Shown here in pieces: positions 45,822 through 54,853 of a stretch of DNA of 64,000 bases. The DNA lies in contig DRGS01000110.1 of NCBI GenBank assembly GCA_011053245.1, forward strand, positions 1 through 64,000. The letters run 5' to 3'. The stretch is from Phycisphaerales bacterium (lineage in GTDB: Bacteria > Planctomycetota > Phycisphaerae > Sedimentisphaerales > Anaerohalosphaeraceae). The position numbers and the translations under genes are program-made. Position 1 is the stretch's first letter. Each line of letters starts with the position of its first letter. The notes under the pieces are model-generated. The model was given only the letters and a program-made list of their open reading frames with translations, ran no database searches and was not told the DNA's origin.

Positions 45822-47546
45822 TTATTTGATCCAGTTGTAAACACTATCATAAAAATAGTTGTGGTTAGTGGGCGTTATAATCCGAATGTTGTCTTTGTTA
45901 TGTTTTGTCAAGTAGGTGTTGATGCTGTTAAGCAGGGATTCGTTCCAGTTGTGTTTTCTGATCAACGATTCAAGAGTTTCGGCTTCGTCGGATTCTTTAT
46001 AGAAATGAACATTGTCAGAGAGGAAGTTTTCCTTGCTTTTATATCCATCCATCCCTGCGACGAAGATTCTTTCGGCTCCTAGAATGATCGCTTCAGCGAT
46101 CATGAGTATTGAAATAGTTCGGCAGTTAGAAGTTATAATGTTGTCTTTTATTTCAAAGGTACCGGAGACCTTGCTTAAGTGTACGATCCGCTCATAATCC
46201 CTATCGGTGTACTCCCGTATGAAATCATCATCAAAGCCGCTTGAAAGCAAAAGTGTCGACCCCTCGTCAACCTGATCGACATACGAAATAAACCTTTTTT
46301 TGTTGCTGAACGCGTGATAATCAGGCTTAAACAAACCTCCCAAATAATTTGCCCCCATAACTATAGGATTGTGCTTCACTATAAAGTCGTCTATTTCTTT
46401 TTTATACTCGCTCAAAGTTGGTCCGTTAGCAAGGATCAAAAAGTCTTTTCCGGCATGTCTATCTTTACAGTTAACCGGATGGTTTGCAAGCAGCGTCTGT
46501 AATTCGGTTTCATCATGCTGCGTATCATCCAGCTCTTTTACGGTGCTGACAAAACCGCTGTTTATAATTTTGTCCATAATATTCTTGTTGAACCCGATCG
46601 GTTCTAATTCTTTGACCAGTTCCAAAACTTTTATCATATCATCGACATTGTATTCATGAGCGGCAACAAGTTGCTGGGCATAAGTTGGATGAACTTCAAA
46701 GGTTCCTGAAAGCATGTATGGCAGCATGTAACCCCACTGGAGGTCATGTTTCAACGCCATGAAATAGCGATCGATCAGATCAAGCGCAGGTATAGAATTA
46801 TATTGTTTGTTGTTCAATGTCTTTTCGAGATATATTAACAATACCTCCAACGGAAGATTGCCGGCTCCCCTTCCAATTCCATAAATAGTACCATCAACAA
46901 TATCAATCCCGCTATTAATTGCCTCAAGTGTATTTGCAAAAGCAAGCTGTAAACTATTATGAGCGTGAAAGCCGATCTTTTTATGCGTCTGTTTCAGTTG
47001 GCCTATGTACCGTTTTATATCTTCCGGAAAAAGCGATCCGTAGCTGTCTGCAAAATAGACATAATCCACAGATGACTGAGCGAGCGGTTCAATGATATCG
47101 GAAATTTCCTTTTCGCTGTATGTGGCAATACCCATCAGCTGGACAGAAGTCTTGTAGCCCTTTTCTTTAATTTTTTCACACAGATCGATCGTATCAAACA
47201 CCTTGTCTTTATGACATGCGACTCTGTACATTTTGACAAGACTTTCAGCGGCATCCGGTATGATGCTAAGATCAGCGGCTTTGTAATCTATCATTAATGC
47301 TATTTTTATATGGGAAGTTCCCTCTGTCAGGCTATCAATGATTTTCTCCGGCGTGGAGTACCATATACCTCTATCAGCCCTTGGTGGATTTCTAAATCCA
47401 AGCTCAATATAATCAACACCGGTTTTTGAAATGTTACGACAAAGTTCTTTGACCATTTTTTTGTCGAAATTCCAGTTATTCAAATAGCCGCCATCTCTGA
47501 TGGTGCAGTCCAATATCTCAAATTTAGGCAATTTCTTACTATTCAC
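45822..47546 (-). CDS. DRE-TIM aldolase fused to MAF/DUF115-like domain
   Basis: About 574 aa from GTG 47546 (GAAAGG nine bases upstream, overlapping the previous stop by 8 bp); the frame extends to 47621. Residues ~5-300: HMG-CoA lyase/4-hydroxy-2-oxovalerate-aldolase type barrel, with LDCTIRDGGYLNN metal site, GFHAHNSLQLA and GTIYGIGRGAGNLPLE. Residues ~375-570: FLILANGPTLSEYKKE, YHAFSNKKRF, then GAERIFVAGMDGY, resembling the MptE/DUF115 domain of motility-associated-factor glycosyltransferases. The join of a C-C lyase with a glycosyltransferase-like domain suggests synthesis and transfer or editing of a keto-acid sugar. Confidence 0.75.
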   Translation of the reverse strand: MNSKKLPKFEILDCTIRDGGYLNNWNFDKKMVKELCRNISKTGVDYIELGFRNPPRADRGIWYSTPEKIIDSLTEGTSHIKIALMIDYKAADLSIIPDAAESLVKMYRVACHKDKVFDTIDLCEKIKEKGYKTSVQLMGIATYSEKEISDIIEPLAQSSVDYVYFADSYGSLFPEDIKRYIGQLKQTHKKIGFHAHNSLQLAFANTLEAINSGIDIVDGTIYGIGRGAGNLPLEVLLIYLEKTLNNKQYNSIPALDLIDRYFMALKHDLQWGYMLPYMLSGTFEVHPTYAQQLVAAHEYNVDDMIKVLELVKELEPIGFNKNIMDKIINSGFVSTVKELDDTQHDETELQTLLANHPVNCKDRHAGKDFLILANGPTLSEYKKEIDDFIVKHNPIVMGANYLGGLFKPDYHAFSNKKRFISYVDQVDEGSTLLLSSGFDDDFIREYTDRDYERIVHLSKVSGTFEIKDNIITSNCRTISILMIAEAIILGAERIFVAGMDGYKSKENFLSDNVHFYKESDEAETLESLIRKHNWNESLLNSINTYLTKHNKDNIRIITPTNHNYFYDSVYNWIK

Positions 47547-48324
47547 CGGCACGGGCCTTTCTTTTTTCATTAAATGTTTCATATAAGCCTTTGTAGGTCT
47601 CGCGAAGTATGGCTGAGTCAACCGAATAGGTTATGTATTGCACGCCGCAATCGAGCAAAATATCCAAATATTTCAAATCTCTCGCAAACGAACCGCAAGC
47701 CAAATCTTTGTCTTTGCATATCTTTACACATTTTTTGATATTATCAATAACCTGGATATCTTCAACGTCTCCTGGCTTCCCCAGAGATTGCGACAGATCG
47801 TATGGTCCTATGAATATTACATCAATGCCCTCAACCTCAGCAATACCGGGTAAATTTTCAACCCCCTCTAATCCCTCAACGTTAATAACAACCATTGTAT
47901 TTTCATTTGACCTTTTGGTGTGCTCATTCGCTTGCAGCCCATACTTACCTGCCCGGGTAAATGGTGAAAACCCTCTGTCCCCCAGAGGGTGATACTTTGA
48001 GTTTTTAACAACTTGCTCGGCTTGGGCCTTAGTGGACACATGTGGAACCTGAACTCCGTGGGCACCAATATCAAGAGCCCTCAAAGTCTTACAAGAAGAA
48101 TCGTCTGAAACACGGATGATCGCTGCCGTGCCGGATAGCTCAGCGGCTCTGATAAGATTTTCAGCGCTTTCCATATTAATGGGCCCGTGCTCAGCATCGA
48201 TAACAAGAAAATCTATACCGCTACACCCAATAACATTGACCAAAGAAGATGAAGCAATGCTGTTCCATGTTCCAAACACCGTTTCACCGTTTTTCAATCT
48301 CTCTTTGAGAGTAGGTTTGTGCAT
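47539..48324 (-). CDS. HpcH/HpaI-type pyruvate aldolase
   Basis: 261 aa from ATG 48324 (GAAGGA eight bases upstream). Class II aldolase family that joins or splits pyruvate and an aldehyde. Seen: FGTWNSIASS, IDAEHGPINM (metal-ligand and catalytic His), GAHGVQVPHVS, GDRGFSPFTRAG, IFIGPYDLSQSLG. In the synthetic direction it would form a 2-keto-3-deoxy acid, the class of substrate used by KdsB-like enzymes encoded 6 kb further on. No other pyruvate-condensing enzyme is present in this cassette. Confidence 0.88.
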   Translation of the reverse strand: MHKPTLKERLKNGETVFGTWNSIASSSLVNVIGCSGIDFLVIDAEHGPINMESAENLIRAAELSGTAAIIRVSDDSSCKTLRALDIGAHGVQVPHVSTKAQAEQVVKNSKYHPLGDRGFSPFTRAGKYGLQANEHTKRSNENTMVVINVEGLEGVENLPGIAEVEGIDVIFIGPYDLSQSLGKPGDVEDIQVIDNIKKCVKICKDKDLACGSFARDLKYLDILLDCGVQYITYSVDSAILRETYKGLYETFNEKRKARAGE

Positions 48325-48393
48325 AGTTCTATCCTTCAAATTAAGTTTTGTTTTTGCTGCAATTTATCGAAAAGGAAACCTTCAAAGTTTTTC

Positions 48394-50253
48394 TTAATGC
48401 TGGCATGTTCCTGTCGCTTTTTGTAAAAACCGTTCATAATCACTATAACAGAATCGTTTTATATATGTATCAATAAAAGATCTATCATGTGTGTCTGTGC
48501 CATTTAGGCTGCCATCTTTAAAAAAATCAGTTAGCTGCATCTTTAGTTCATCCACGGATTCACTATAAACTACCCTCCGTTTGATGAGGTCGAGAGCATC
48601 TTGTCTTAGCAGTGCCGATTCCTGATTGAGCATAAGGAAGATCGGTCCGGTATATTGCGATAATACTTGCAAAAGCGAAGTTGATTGATTATCAAGTATG
48701 ATAAATTTAGGATTATTTGACAAAGCCGTGTCAGTTGAAACATCTGTAAATGAAAGATATTTAGTTTTTTTGCTCTCAATATACCGTTGTACCACGTAAT
48801 GAGGGCTATGTGATCTTAGCCCCTTAGTTACCACTTTGCCGCCGACACCTGAACCACAAAAATCAATTATCTGTTTAATTGCTTTGAACTGCAGATCCGC
48901 TTGCCATTTAACACAGTTTTTAATATAAAACAGCCCGACGATACCTGGCAGAAAAAGACCTTCCTGAGACGGCGGTTCTTCGGTCTTTAAACTTCCCGAA
49001 GCCTGCTGAGCATACATGACATTTGATCCAACATTCGCGCATTCAACATGACAATTTTTTTCAAATTTTGTAACGTCTTTCGTACAGTCCTTCCCGAACG
49101 ATAAAAAGTAATCTGCGTTTTTATAATCTGTAATATAATGTTGAAAGAAATCGGTGTATCCATAAACGCCGCCATGTTGCCACACTGCGACCTTGCCGCC
49201 ATTGTCTTTTGTTTTCTTTATCAAGAAATAGGAATGTAAGTACACCGGAGGCAAGCTGAAAATCGTCAGGTACCTCTTTCCCTTTTTCATGCATTTTTGC
49301 CAAAAGAGATCTATGTAACCTTTCATCCATTTGGCATCAGTCAAATACTGAGAGACAGTTTCCCGAAAAAGATTGGCGAAATCAAACTCGACATCATGCA
49401 AATTAATTTTATAAGGATTAATTGAAACTTCATAGTTATTATAGTCGTGTTGTTTAAAAAGGGATTTAGCGATCAAAAAGCAAACAGATTTCCGCCAGGA
49501 ATGCAAGAAGGGCATCCGGTTTCCATAAAACACTTGCGGAGCCGTCTTGCGGCCGGGAGACCTATAAGCTTTATAACAATTGATCACGTTGTCATATGAC
49601 GGGTTGATAAAAATACAATTGTCATTTTTGTTGTTTAAAGACAAGAGTTTCCAGCGGACAAATTGTATCAGATATCGCACTGATGTTTTTAAGCGTTGCG
49701 ATTGTTCGAAGAAGATCGTCCTGGGCTTATCGTAATGCCCCTGATGCTCAATAGTGCTGACTTTTACGTTTTTGCTTTCAAAGAATTTTTCGATCAAATG
49801 CGAAAACGAAGCTATGTTTATTAAAAGCCCGCCTTGGGTTACATATTTATTTCTCTTTATTATAACGACCTCTTCAACGGCATACTGATCTAGAAAATCA
49901 CTACAAAACGAAAGCGCTCTGTTTACGGATATCCAGATGCACGCCCAAATATATTCTTGAGGAAAGGCTTCTTCGTCTTTGTCGACGAGCCCGTTTGTCA
50001 ATAATAGTTGTTTTAAAAACTTTTGCGAATCCTCATAAATCTCTCTGGCAGCAAAAAACTCTTCGTTCTCGTTGATCACCTTAGGGGCATAATAAGCCTC
50101 TTCGGGCTGGGTGAAAATCACTTGCATCATTGCGGTGAAATCAATGGGAAGGAACAAAGATTTATCGTCAACGGTAATCCCATGACGATCTTTGAAATCC
50201 TCAAGGTCGTTCTGGTCCATCAAGATATATGCTTTCTTACGATCAGTGTTCAT
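48394..50253 (-). CDS. Putative surface-carbohydrate transferase (LIC12162-like)
   Basis: 619 aa, soluble. I recognise it only loosely as TIGR04331/LIC12162-type, a family of putative transferases in Leptospira-like polysaccharide loci. Visible: VAVWQHGGVYGYTDFFQHYI (~359-378), ADYFLSFGKDC, GLFLPGIVG and PKFIILDNQSTSLLQ, consistent with a GT-B fold and a donor site. It precedes the aldolase genes in the minus-strand order. The alternative is a lineage-specific protein of unknown function. Confidence 0.45.
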   Translation of the reverse strand: MNTDRKKAYILMDQNDLEDFKDRHGITVDDKSLFLPIDFTAMMQVIFTQPEEAYYAPKVINENEEFFAAREIYEDSQKFLKQLLLTNGLVDKDEEAFPQEYIWACIWISVNRALSFCSDFLDQYAVEEVVIIKRNKYVTQGGLLINIASFSHLIEKFFESKNVKVSTIEHQGHYDKPRTIFFEQSQRLKTSVRYLIQFVRWKLLSLNNKNDNCIFINPSYDNVINCYKAYRSPGRKTAPQVFYGNRMPFLHSWRKSVCFLIAKSLFKQHDYNNYEVSINPYKINLHDVEFDFANLFRETVSQYLTDAKWMKGYIDLFWQKCMKKGKRYLTIFSLPPVYLHSYFLIKKTKDNGGKVAVWQHGGVYGYTDFFQHYITDYKNADYFLSFGKDCTKDVTKFEKNCHVECANVGSNVMYAQQASGSLKTEEPPSQEGLFLPGIVGLFYIKNCVKWQADLQFKAIKQIIDFCGSGVGGKVVTKGLRSHSPHYVVQRYIESKKTKYLSFTDVSTDTALSNNPKFIILDNQSTSLLQVLSQYTGPIFLMLNQESALLRQDALDLIKRRVVYSESVDELKMQLTDFFKDGSLNGTDTHDRSFIDTYIKRFCYSDYERFLQKATGTCQH

Positions 50254-50276
50254 TCGAATAATTCCGTTTAAACTTC

Positions 50277-51773
50277 TTAGGCTTGTTTCATCTTGTTGAA
50301 TATCTCTATAACCGCTGATTGCAAAACCTTATCGTTTTTCAGTAACAAGCCATAATATATGACACAGCTAATTACGCTGATCACTATCAAAGATAGCGGA
50401 GAGGCATTGAAAATTAATTTAGCCAAAGCTGTTACGATAATTATAGGCAGGCATAATACAAAACATTTTGACAGCATGCCAAAGACGGTGGACGATGATA
50501 TGCCAATAAACCTAAACATCAATAAGCCAAATCCTAAAGTCGCCAAACCGTTTAAGAAAGAAAACAAACCTAACGCCAAATAAACATTGTCGGCTAAGCC
50601 GCCAATTACAATTGACACACTGCTTATTACAATAATTACAATATGAAGAATAAGAGTGATTTCCTGTTTTTCTAATATATTCGTTAGAATTCTGGCAGGG
50701 GTTATTGCAAAATCAATAAATATTCTAAAACTAAGGATCTGGGCAAACACGCCGGCATCGGACCAGTTTGCTCCGAAAACAAAAGCAAAAAAGTCTTCCC
50801 CAGCAACAGCAAGCAATAAAAACGGCAACATCCCCAGATAAACCATACGTTTGAACAGGTTTGTAACCAGTGAAGCATTTGTTCCGTCATGTTTTGCCCT
50901 TGCGCTTTTTTGGTAAAAAACTTCTCCAATAGAGCCTGCGATAAAAGTCATAGGAAGACTTAGCACGGCAAGCCCCAGTCCATAGTAACCAGCAGCGGTT
51001 TTGGTGAAATAAAATGACAATGAAAACACTATGATCGTAGTTGCAAGCCTGCTGATCAAGCCAACCCAAAGATTATACATAGGGAATTTGCGGTATCTTT
51101 TGATGCCTTGCACCATACCATGCCATCGGATGCTGTGTTTAAACAACTCAGCGTTTTTTTGCCAGATTTGTGCTCCGAGAACACTGCTCATCGTAAGTGA
51201 TCCGGCGAGTCTCCCTGCGATTAAACTGCCAGAGGTTGCAAAGCCGCAAAGTCCGGCACCAATAAGCACACCTTTATTTACCGCAGCATCTGATATTCTC
51301 GATATAGCAATACGACTGAAACTTCTATTGCGCACGTTCCAGGAACGCAGTGAGAGGTACAGGCCGTGCGCAAGCACATTTACAGGGATCACCCAAAGAT
51401 ATGCTTCTAACTCAGGAGCTTTCAGCCATTCTAAAAGAGGCCCCGATCCCCAATAAATAAATAGTATTGAAAGCAAGGTTATCAGTACGGTAAACATAAG
51501 ACTGACGAATAACATATTCGCCGCCACTTCATCTTTTTGGGGTAAAACTATTGAACTGCTGTAGCCTAGACCGGCAAATACAGCGATTGGCATTACGATA
51601 GAAGCAAATATCTGAAATGTGCCATAGACATCAGGTAGGTATAATCTGGTTATCACAGGCATTAAAATTATACCAAGAATCTGGGTACATAATGGCGCCG
51701 AAGCCATTCTAAGCACGTCTTTTGCAAATGTATTTTCGTGTGACACTGATTTCAGTTTTGTATTTTCTACCAT
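50277..51773 (-). CDS. Oligosaccharide flippase (Wzx-like)
   Basis: 498 aa with about 12-14 helices, MOP/MATE exporter superfamily. N-terminal FAKDVLRMASAPLCTQILGIILMP and ITRLYLPDVYGTFQIF match polysaccharide flippases. It moves the undecaprenyl-linked repeat unit across the cytoplasmic membrane before polymerisation. Present in the same minus-strand block as the Wzy-like and WbaP-like genes, completing the Wzx/Wzy set. Confidence 0.87.
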   Translation of the reverse strand: MVENTKLKSVSHENTFAKDVLRMASAPLCTQILGIILMPVITRLYLPDVYGTFQIFASIVMPIAVFAGLGYSSSIVLPQKDEVAANMLFVSLMFTVLITLLSILFIYWGSGPLLEWLKAPELEAYLWVIPVNVLAHGLYLSLRSWNVRNRSFSRIAISRISDAAVNKGVLIGAGLCGFATSGSLIAGRLAGSLTMSSVLGAQIWQKNAELFKHSIRWHGMVQGIKRYRKFPMYNLWVGLISRLATTIIVFSLSFYFTKTAAGYYGLGLAVLSLPMTFIAGSIGEVFYQKSARAKHDGTNASLVTNLFKRMVYLGMLPFLLLAVAGEDFFAFVFGANWSDAGVFAQILSFRIFIDFAITPARILTNILEKQEITLILHIVIIVISSVSIVIGGLADNVYLALGLFSFLNGLATLGFGLLMFRFIGISSSTVFGMLSKCFVLCLPIIIVTALAKLIFNASPLSLIVISVISCVIYYGLLLKNDKVLQSAVIEIFNKMKQA

Positions 51774-51900
51774 TGCTTCTATGCCTTACTGCTGATTCTC
51801 TGAAAGATTACATTGAGTGTTAAAAAAATACATAGTCCGAGTTTGCCAACACTTTTGAGTGGGAGGGAAAAATCAGGGAGAATGATTTATAGGCTTTTTA

Positions 51901-53994
51901 TTATAAAGATAGTTTGCCCGGTGATATGAAATAGAAGTTTCTACGGGAGGAATCCAGAAGTGTGTTCGTGTCAAAACAATCAAATTTTCTGGCTTTAAAG
52001 AATTTCAGCCACTCGTCCGGATGAAACAATGTGTTTGGGTCGCGGTCTTCATATGTAATTAATGCTATCGCAGAATCTTTTGACTTGGGTAACCTTCTGA
52101 AGTTATCGATGTAATTCTTGACGGTATCTTTTGGCATTTCAACAAAAGATCGCGAGTTTATAAATATATCTACCGGGTCGTATATCCTTTCAATTTGCCA
52201 TGGAGCAATACAAAAAATTTCAAGTTCATCATTTGAAGAAAATTTTATTGAATCACGATTTCTTAGAGATCGGAAGTCAACGACTGCGTCTCCATAAAAT
52301 GCTTTCAGGTATTGCGTTCCGACATAGAGATTGGGGGGGATATCGAGATATAAAACCTTTCTGATGTTTTTGTAATTTTCAAGCAAAAGGTGTATGTTGG
52401 CGCCAAAACCTCCTCCTATTTCAAATACCGACCTAGCTTTATTAAAGTTGATGTGTGAGGCAAGATTATCGTGTTGTTCAAGGATATCTAAATAATGAAT
52501 AGATAAGTCCTGGCCGTCAATTTTGGCTTTTGCCAAACAGTTACCCAAGAGGGAATAAGGAAAATGATATCTCCCAAGGAGTTCTTTTGTTCTTTCCTTT
52601 AAATTGAGAATCTCTTGAGCGTAAATTATGCTTTTGTTTACGTGTAATTCCGTCCACCGCATTTGTGCTTTGAACATAACGTTTAGCGGGTAAGTATTGG
52701 CTGCCCATCGGATGAGCCGACCTTTAAAGTCATGATTATACAAGTTACGAACATCTATCAACAAGTTGTCGGCATAGCTTAATCCGATCGCGTTGTTGGA
52801 ACCTCTGAATTCTCCTAAGCCGCATCTTTTAATCTCATTTTCCGTGTTTTTGGCTTTAGTCGACCAGTAGGGGCCTGGATGATAAATAGGTGGTTGACCC
52901 TTTGAGTCCTTGAGCATCATGTCAAGAAGTTCAATGTCATCTTTTAACGTTATCTTTTCGTTCGATTCTTTTGAAAGCAAAAAGGTTTTTTCTGTATCCG
53001 CCTCATCGCCGTTGTCTGACAGTAGATTATTTTTAATTTCCTGCCAGCTCACCTTTCCATAAACAGGACTTTCAAATCCGTCAGGTAAAATATTGTATAT
53101 TTTTACACCCAGCGATTTTGCATAATTGTTAAGAATTCGATGTTTGTCCTTATTGGGATCATGATCTCTTTTTCTCACATAAATCGCCCGATAAGAATCA
53201 TTTTTTTCAAAGAGACCATAGTATTCTAAATCTGAATCCATTTTTTTATTACGAGTCTCAATATCTCTTCTGGCTTCGAGTTCCGCTTTTTGGCGTCCCA
53301 TAGCCTTCGGGTATACATTGTTGTCATAGAAATGGAACATGTATATAGGATCATAGGTATAGCCATCGCCACACAAATAGATTTCCTTGAATCCCATATA
53401 GATCATAATCATAATGGCAAAAAATGCGGCCCCTCCTCCAGAAACACTTCGCTTCGTCAGATCTGTAGTAGTTTCATAAGGTGCTAAATCGCTCAGGCAG
53501 AGGTCTTTTTTTGTTTTAATATAATATGCTGCTTTATCTTTAAAGAGATGGTTATTTGTAACATACTTATAGTTTTCACTATTTAAAATCAGGGTAGTAC
53601 AATCGTCAAGTCGTTCATCTACCTCTCTATAAAACTGCGTCATCCCGTCTCGTTCCATTGGTCCCAAGCAAGGCTCCGGCCAATTAGGATTGCCTGGATG
53701 CAAACTTTTGCTCGGCTCAGCATTCATATAAAAAGTCAGATTTGCTTCTCTGATAGATTTATGAAGAAAAATAAAACCTATACCAAAAGTGTTTTCATCT
53801 TTAAGTTTGACGAGATCGATTTGCTGAAGTGATTCGCCAGTTAATAACAAAAAAACCCTTTTACCTTTATGCAAGTTCTTAAGAGCAATGTTCTTCTGGA
53901 GCCTTTTTTGGCCAGGAAGATCAAAAAAATCCTTGAAAAAATAATACTTCGGCCTCAATAAATCTTTTATCTTATTTTTATAAAAATCTTTCAT
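51901..53994 (-). CDS. DUF115-like domain fused to putative sugar O-methyltransferase
   Basis: 697 aa. Residues ~35-330: KRVFLLLTGESLQQIDLVKL, GFIFLHKSI, then SGGGAAFFAIMIMIYMGFKEIYLCG, resembling the MAF/DUF115 domain. Residues ~400-697: LLIDVRNLYN, YHFPYSLLGN, FEIGGGFGANIHLLLEN, YLDIPPNLYVGTQYL, NSRSFVEMP and TLFHPDEW, matching TIGR04371-type putative sugar O-methyltransferases. The two-domain chain suggests that the same protein transfers and methylates a sugar, perhaps pseudaminic acid as it lies just downstream of pseF. Function inferred. Confidence 0.72.
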   Translation of the reverse strand: MKDFYKNKIKDLLRPKYYFFKDFFDLPGQKRLQKNIALKNLHKGKRVFLLLTGESLQQIDLVKLKDENTFGIGFIFLHKSIREANLTFYMNAEPSKSLHPGNPNWPEPCLGPMERDGMTQFYREVDERLDDCTTLILNSENYKYVTNNHLFKDKAAYYIKTKKDLCLSDLAPYETTTDLTKRSVSGGGAAFFAIMIMIYMGFKEIYLCGDGYTYDPIYMFHFYDNNVYPKAMGRQKAELEARRDIETRNKKMDSDLEYYGLFEKNDSYRAIYVRKRDHDPNKDKHRILNNYAKSLGVKIYNILPDGFESPVYGKVSWQEIKNNLLSDNGDEADTEKTFLLSKESNEKITLKDDIELLDMMLKDSKGQPPIYHPGPYWSTKAKNTENEIKRCGLGEFRGSNNAIGLSYADNLLIDVRNLYNHDFKGRLIRWAANTYPLNVMFKAQMRWTELHVNKSIIYAQEILNLKERTKELLGRYHFPYSLLGNCLAKAKIDGQDLSIHYLDILEQHDNLASHINFNKARSVFEIGGGFGANIHLLLENYKNIRKVLYLDIPPNLYVGTQYLKAFYGDAVVDFRSLRNRDSIKFSSNDELEIFCIAPWQIERIYDPVDIFINSRSFVEMPKDTVKNYIDNFRRLPKSKDSAIALITYEDRDPNTLFHPDEWLKFFKARKFDCFDTNTLLDSSRRNFYFISPGKLSL

Positions 53995-54154
53995 GAGTTG
54001 AAACTTTTAATTTCCCAGCAATTAGTTGGATTTCCTGTTTTCTGTTGAATTGTTCAAGACGGGAGAGCTTTGCTTGCCAAACAAACCGCTCTATTGGCGT
54101 ATATGGCTTACTATTTCGGCGATATTTTTGAATGGTGGATTTGTCGTGATAGAA

Positions 54155-54853
54155 TTATAACAACTTCTTGTTTTTGCAGACCTCAAATATTAACTCTGCG
54201 GTTTCCCAGTCTTCGGCTGTGTCAATATCCTGCACCAGATATCGAGGCAGAATCAACGGTAGCGATTTTTCGGAAAAACATGTTTTGTTTTCGAGAAACT
54301 TTTCGCTGTCAAGCCAATAAAGCTGTCCTGCATCGTGGTAAACGTCCTCGAAATCTTGTGACCTTTTAAGTTCGTTCTCGGGCCAAAGCATTTTAATGAG
54401 ACCATCTTCTGTGATCCTGAGACCCCTGAAAATACAGGACTCAAATGTTGCTGCGGTAAACACTGATGATGCTCCGCTTTGAGATAATAGCGAAAAACCA
54501 TCTTTTATAGACTTGCTCGTTACAAAAGGAGCTGTTGCATAGATACAGCAGCAATATTTCACTTTCTCACCATGATCGTTTAGCCAGTTGATCGCGTGTT
54601 CCAATACCGGAGCGGTCGGGGTGGTATCGTCTGAAAGTGACATAGGTCGCATAAAGGGAACTTCGGCGCCTGCTCTTATCGCAACATCGGCTATTTCTTC
54701 CGAGTCAGTGCTAACGATAACTTTTGTAAAAAGACCGCTTTCAATCGCTGCTTTTATCGAATAATGGATTATTGGCTTACCGGCAAAGTTTTTGATGTTT
54801 TTGCCAGGTATACGTTTGCTTCCACCTCGCGCTGGAATTATTGCAACGTTCAT
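54155..54853 (-). CDS. pseF: Pseudaminic acid cytidylyltransferase
   Basis: 232 aa. Uses CTP to make CMP-pseudaminic acid. NeuA/PseF motifs: IPARGGSKRIPGKNIKNF (residues 6-23), VIVSTDSEEIADVA, LSDDTTPTAPVLEHAI, DAGQLYWLD near residue 175, and DIDTAEDWE. Start ATG overlaps the pseI stop (ATGA). Distinguished from NeuA by the PseI/PseG/PseB context. Confidence 0.9.
   Translation of the reverse strand: MNVAIIPARGGSKRIPGKNIKNFAGKPIIHYSIKAAIESGLFTKVIVSTDSEEIADVAIRAGAEVPFMRPMSLSDDTTPTAPVLEHAINWLNDHGEKVKYCCCIYATAPFVTSKSIKDGFSLLSQSGASSVFTAATFESCIFRGLRITEDGLIKMLWPENELKRSQDFEDVYHDAGQLYWLDSEKFLENKTCFSEKSLPLILPRYLVQDIDTAEDWETAELIFEVCKNKKLL

Noticed and set aside
54070..54369. Plus-strand frame overlapping the 3' end of pseF
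   Set aside because: Lies mostly antisense to pseF and has no recognisable domain.
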